42,659 nucleotides of DNA, from positions 1 through 42,659 of the forward strand of contig QHUK01000020.1 in NCBI GenBank assembly GCA_003222085.1. Direction: 5' to 3'. Below, one piece after another: positions 42,501-42,659 of this stretch (position 1 is its first letter; every line of letters starts with the position of its first letter). The DNA comes from Gemmatimonadota bacterium (GTDB lineage Bacteria; Gemmatimonadota; Gemmatimonadetes; Gemmatimonadales; GWC2-71-9). The notes below the pieces were generated by a model that was not told where the DNA came from, did not search any database, and saw nothing but the letters and a program-made list of their open reading frames with translations. The position numbers were made by a program, and so were the translations under genes.

Positions 42501-42659
42501 CACGGCGGAGACGTAGATATCGACGTAGCCGTCGCCATTCACGTCGGCCATGGTGACGCCGGTCTTCCAGCCGTCGGGATCGGCCACGCCGGCCCGCTCG
42601 GTGACGTCCTCGAACCGATAATCCCCCTTGTTCAGGTATAGCCGGTTGGGTCCGACGTT
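39540..42659 (-). CDS. Giant VCBS/FG-GAP protein with ASPIC/UnbV domain (5' end beyond window)
   Basis: 1039 residues are visible; the frame stays open through 42659 (RLYLNKGDYRFEDVTERAG precedes the first internal GTG at 42587), so the start and any signal peptide lie outside. Blades include DVNGDGYVDIYVSA, DYDGDGDLDMYLLT, DLNGDGCPDLYVAND and DFNNDGRPDLMVLD. ASPIC/UnbV lies near residues 430-510 (NTTGIGAKVVIREGG, LHFGLGSAEQIDSLMVIWPD). After a linker holding a 20-bp palindrome a second VCBS set follows (DVDRDGRDDIYV, DANGDGRPDLYV, DLNGDGRPDLVVGNLGLN, DFDGNGRPDLLV). Domain order and many motifs match the 22675-26016 lipoprotein, so they are paralogues. It is probably an exported surface protein of unknown function. 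Confidence 0.88.
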   Translation of the reverse strand, partial: NVGPNRLYLNKGDYRFEDVTERAGVADPDGWKTGVTMADVNGDGYVDIYVSAVDVLTMHGHNVLYINNGDGTFTDRTKEYGLDFAGFSTQALFFDYDGDGDLDMYLLTHSAHPERASATRVPRDPRRPRVGDRLYRNDGGHFVDVSERAGLRGGATRYGLGVVASDLNGDGCPDLYVANDFQEDDFLYYNNCDGTFTESIATSVGHTSHASMGVDAADFNNDGRPDLMVLDMLPEQDAILKTSANAESFDVYIQKLEAGYHPQYARNTLQLNRGHQRFSEIGYLAGVYATDWSWAPLFADLDNDGYKDLFITSGIYHRPNDLDYLTYVADPVIQASLKEGTGGLVRALIRKMPQVPIPNYAYHNNGDLTFTNMARAWGLGQPGFSNGAAYVDLNNSGALDLVVSKIDAPAAIYRNRARALTGNHYLQVVLKGSGANTTGIGAKVVIREGGKGGTGGKVQMLEQFPTRGFQSSVDPRLHFGLGSAEQIDSLMVIWPDRRHQVLTRVAVDRTLTLSQQDATGSSPGLRPGSVGHSPASAAQPLFTDVTERLAIDFTHHENRFYDFHREPLIPHFLSTEGPALAIADVDRDGRDDIYVGGAKWQAGRLFIQRRDGTFRDSPQRAFQIDSLSEDVDAVFFDANGDGRPDLYVVSGGNEFEKDDAPLQDRLYLNDGHGQFHRDSLALPRLSESGSCVVPGDWNGDGHLDLFVGRRVVARGYGLTPRSYLLENDGRGRFRDVTLEKAPALADVGMVTSAAWVDYDHDGKLDLIVVGEWMAIRVFHQEDGRFVDRTAEAGLAGTEGWWNSVTVADLNGDGRPDLVVGNLGLNSYLQAAPGEPARLFVGDFGHNGTREQVLTFYKHGVSYPLAGRDEFAGLIPRLRTRYATYADFGAARVEDIFPAGDLAQATVREAHMFASSVALNNGNGTFTVRPLPAEAQFAPIRAVLVDDFDGNGRPDLLVGGNLYGVPPVLGRYDASYGLLLSGTGDGRFEAVDMERSGLVIEGQVRHMGWLKWAGARGGRLIIVARNDDRLQLLRPLRASR
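41076..41095. repeat. 20-bp GC palindrome in a VCBS interdomain linker
   Basis: CCCCGGGC-GCAA-GCCCGGGG. In frame it encodes about SSPGLRPG, between VDRTLTLSQQDATG and the second VCBS set (AQPLFTDVTERL). The paralogue at 22675-26016 has an unrelated repeat at the equivalent position (24498-24539). Confidence 0.88.

Overview
The window is bacterial, chromosomal and GC-rich (roughly two thirds G+C by eye). Genes are densely packed, with many stop/start overlaps. Two SusC/SusD outer-membrane pairs, many large exported VCBS/FG-GAP proteins, a DUF5916 barrel protein and numerous lipoproteins point to a Gram-negative soil-type heterotroph. Gemmatimonadota is my best guess from gene content, with Acidobacteriota or a GC-rich relative of Bacteroidota as alternatives. 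I see no rRNA, tRNA, integrase, complete IS or CRISPR array.

Layout. (1) 1-4093, minus strand: a translationally coupled cluster of an ATP-grasp/glycosyltransferase fusion, a second related glycosyltransferase and an APH-like kinase cut by the left edge. (2) 4141-6408, minus: an exported DUF5916/CBM9-like outer-membrane protein. (3) 6409-7004: no intact gene, but a short tandem repeat and a decayed DUF559 nuclease-like fragment. (4) 7005-17280, minus: a sugar-degradation operon read in the order GH13 alpha-amylase, GH5-like hydrolase, six-hairpin glycosidase-like protein, SSS sodium/sugar symporter and GH37 trehalase. The last three are joined by 4-base overlaps. (5) 17356-17751, plus: a small lipoprotein. 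(6) 17787-22523, minus: SusC/SusD pair 1. (7) 22675-26016, plus: a giant VCBS/ASPIC lipoprotein. (8) 26018-32171, minus: ChbG/YdjC-like deacetylase, then SusC/SusD pair 2. (9) 32319-33271, plus: a small CMD-like protein coupled to an AhpD-like peroxidase that appears to be a selenoprotein, with an in-frame UGA in a CxxU motif and a GGUC-loop hairpin just downstream. (10) 33259-42659: three more VCBS/ASPIC (UnbV-like) proteins, one followed by an RnfD/UnbU-like membrane protein.

How it fits together. Regions 4-6 look like a system that captures alpha-glucan or trehalose-type sugars: SusC/D uptake, extracytoplasmic amylase and trehalase, and sodium-driven import of the monosaccharide. The second Sus pair with the deacetylase probably handles a different, perhaps N-acetylated, glycan. 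The VCBS/ASPIC proteins sit beside the Sus pairs and may be surface partners, but their function is unknown.

A second theme is repeats. Perfect palindromes and C-rich repeats occur inside open reading frames without breaking them, mostly in linkers. Two multi-hairpin elements of one family lie between genes. The strongest new observation is the probable selenoprotein at 32672-33271, which an ordinary ORF call splits in two.
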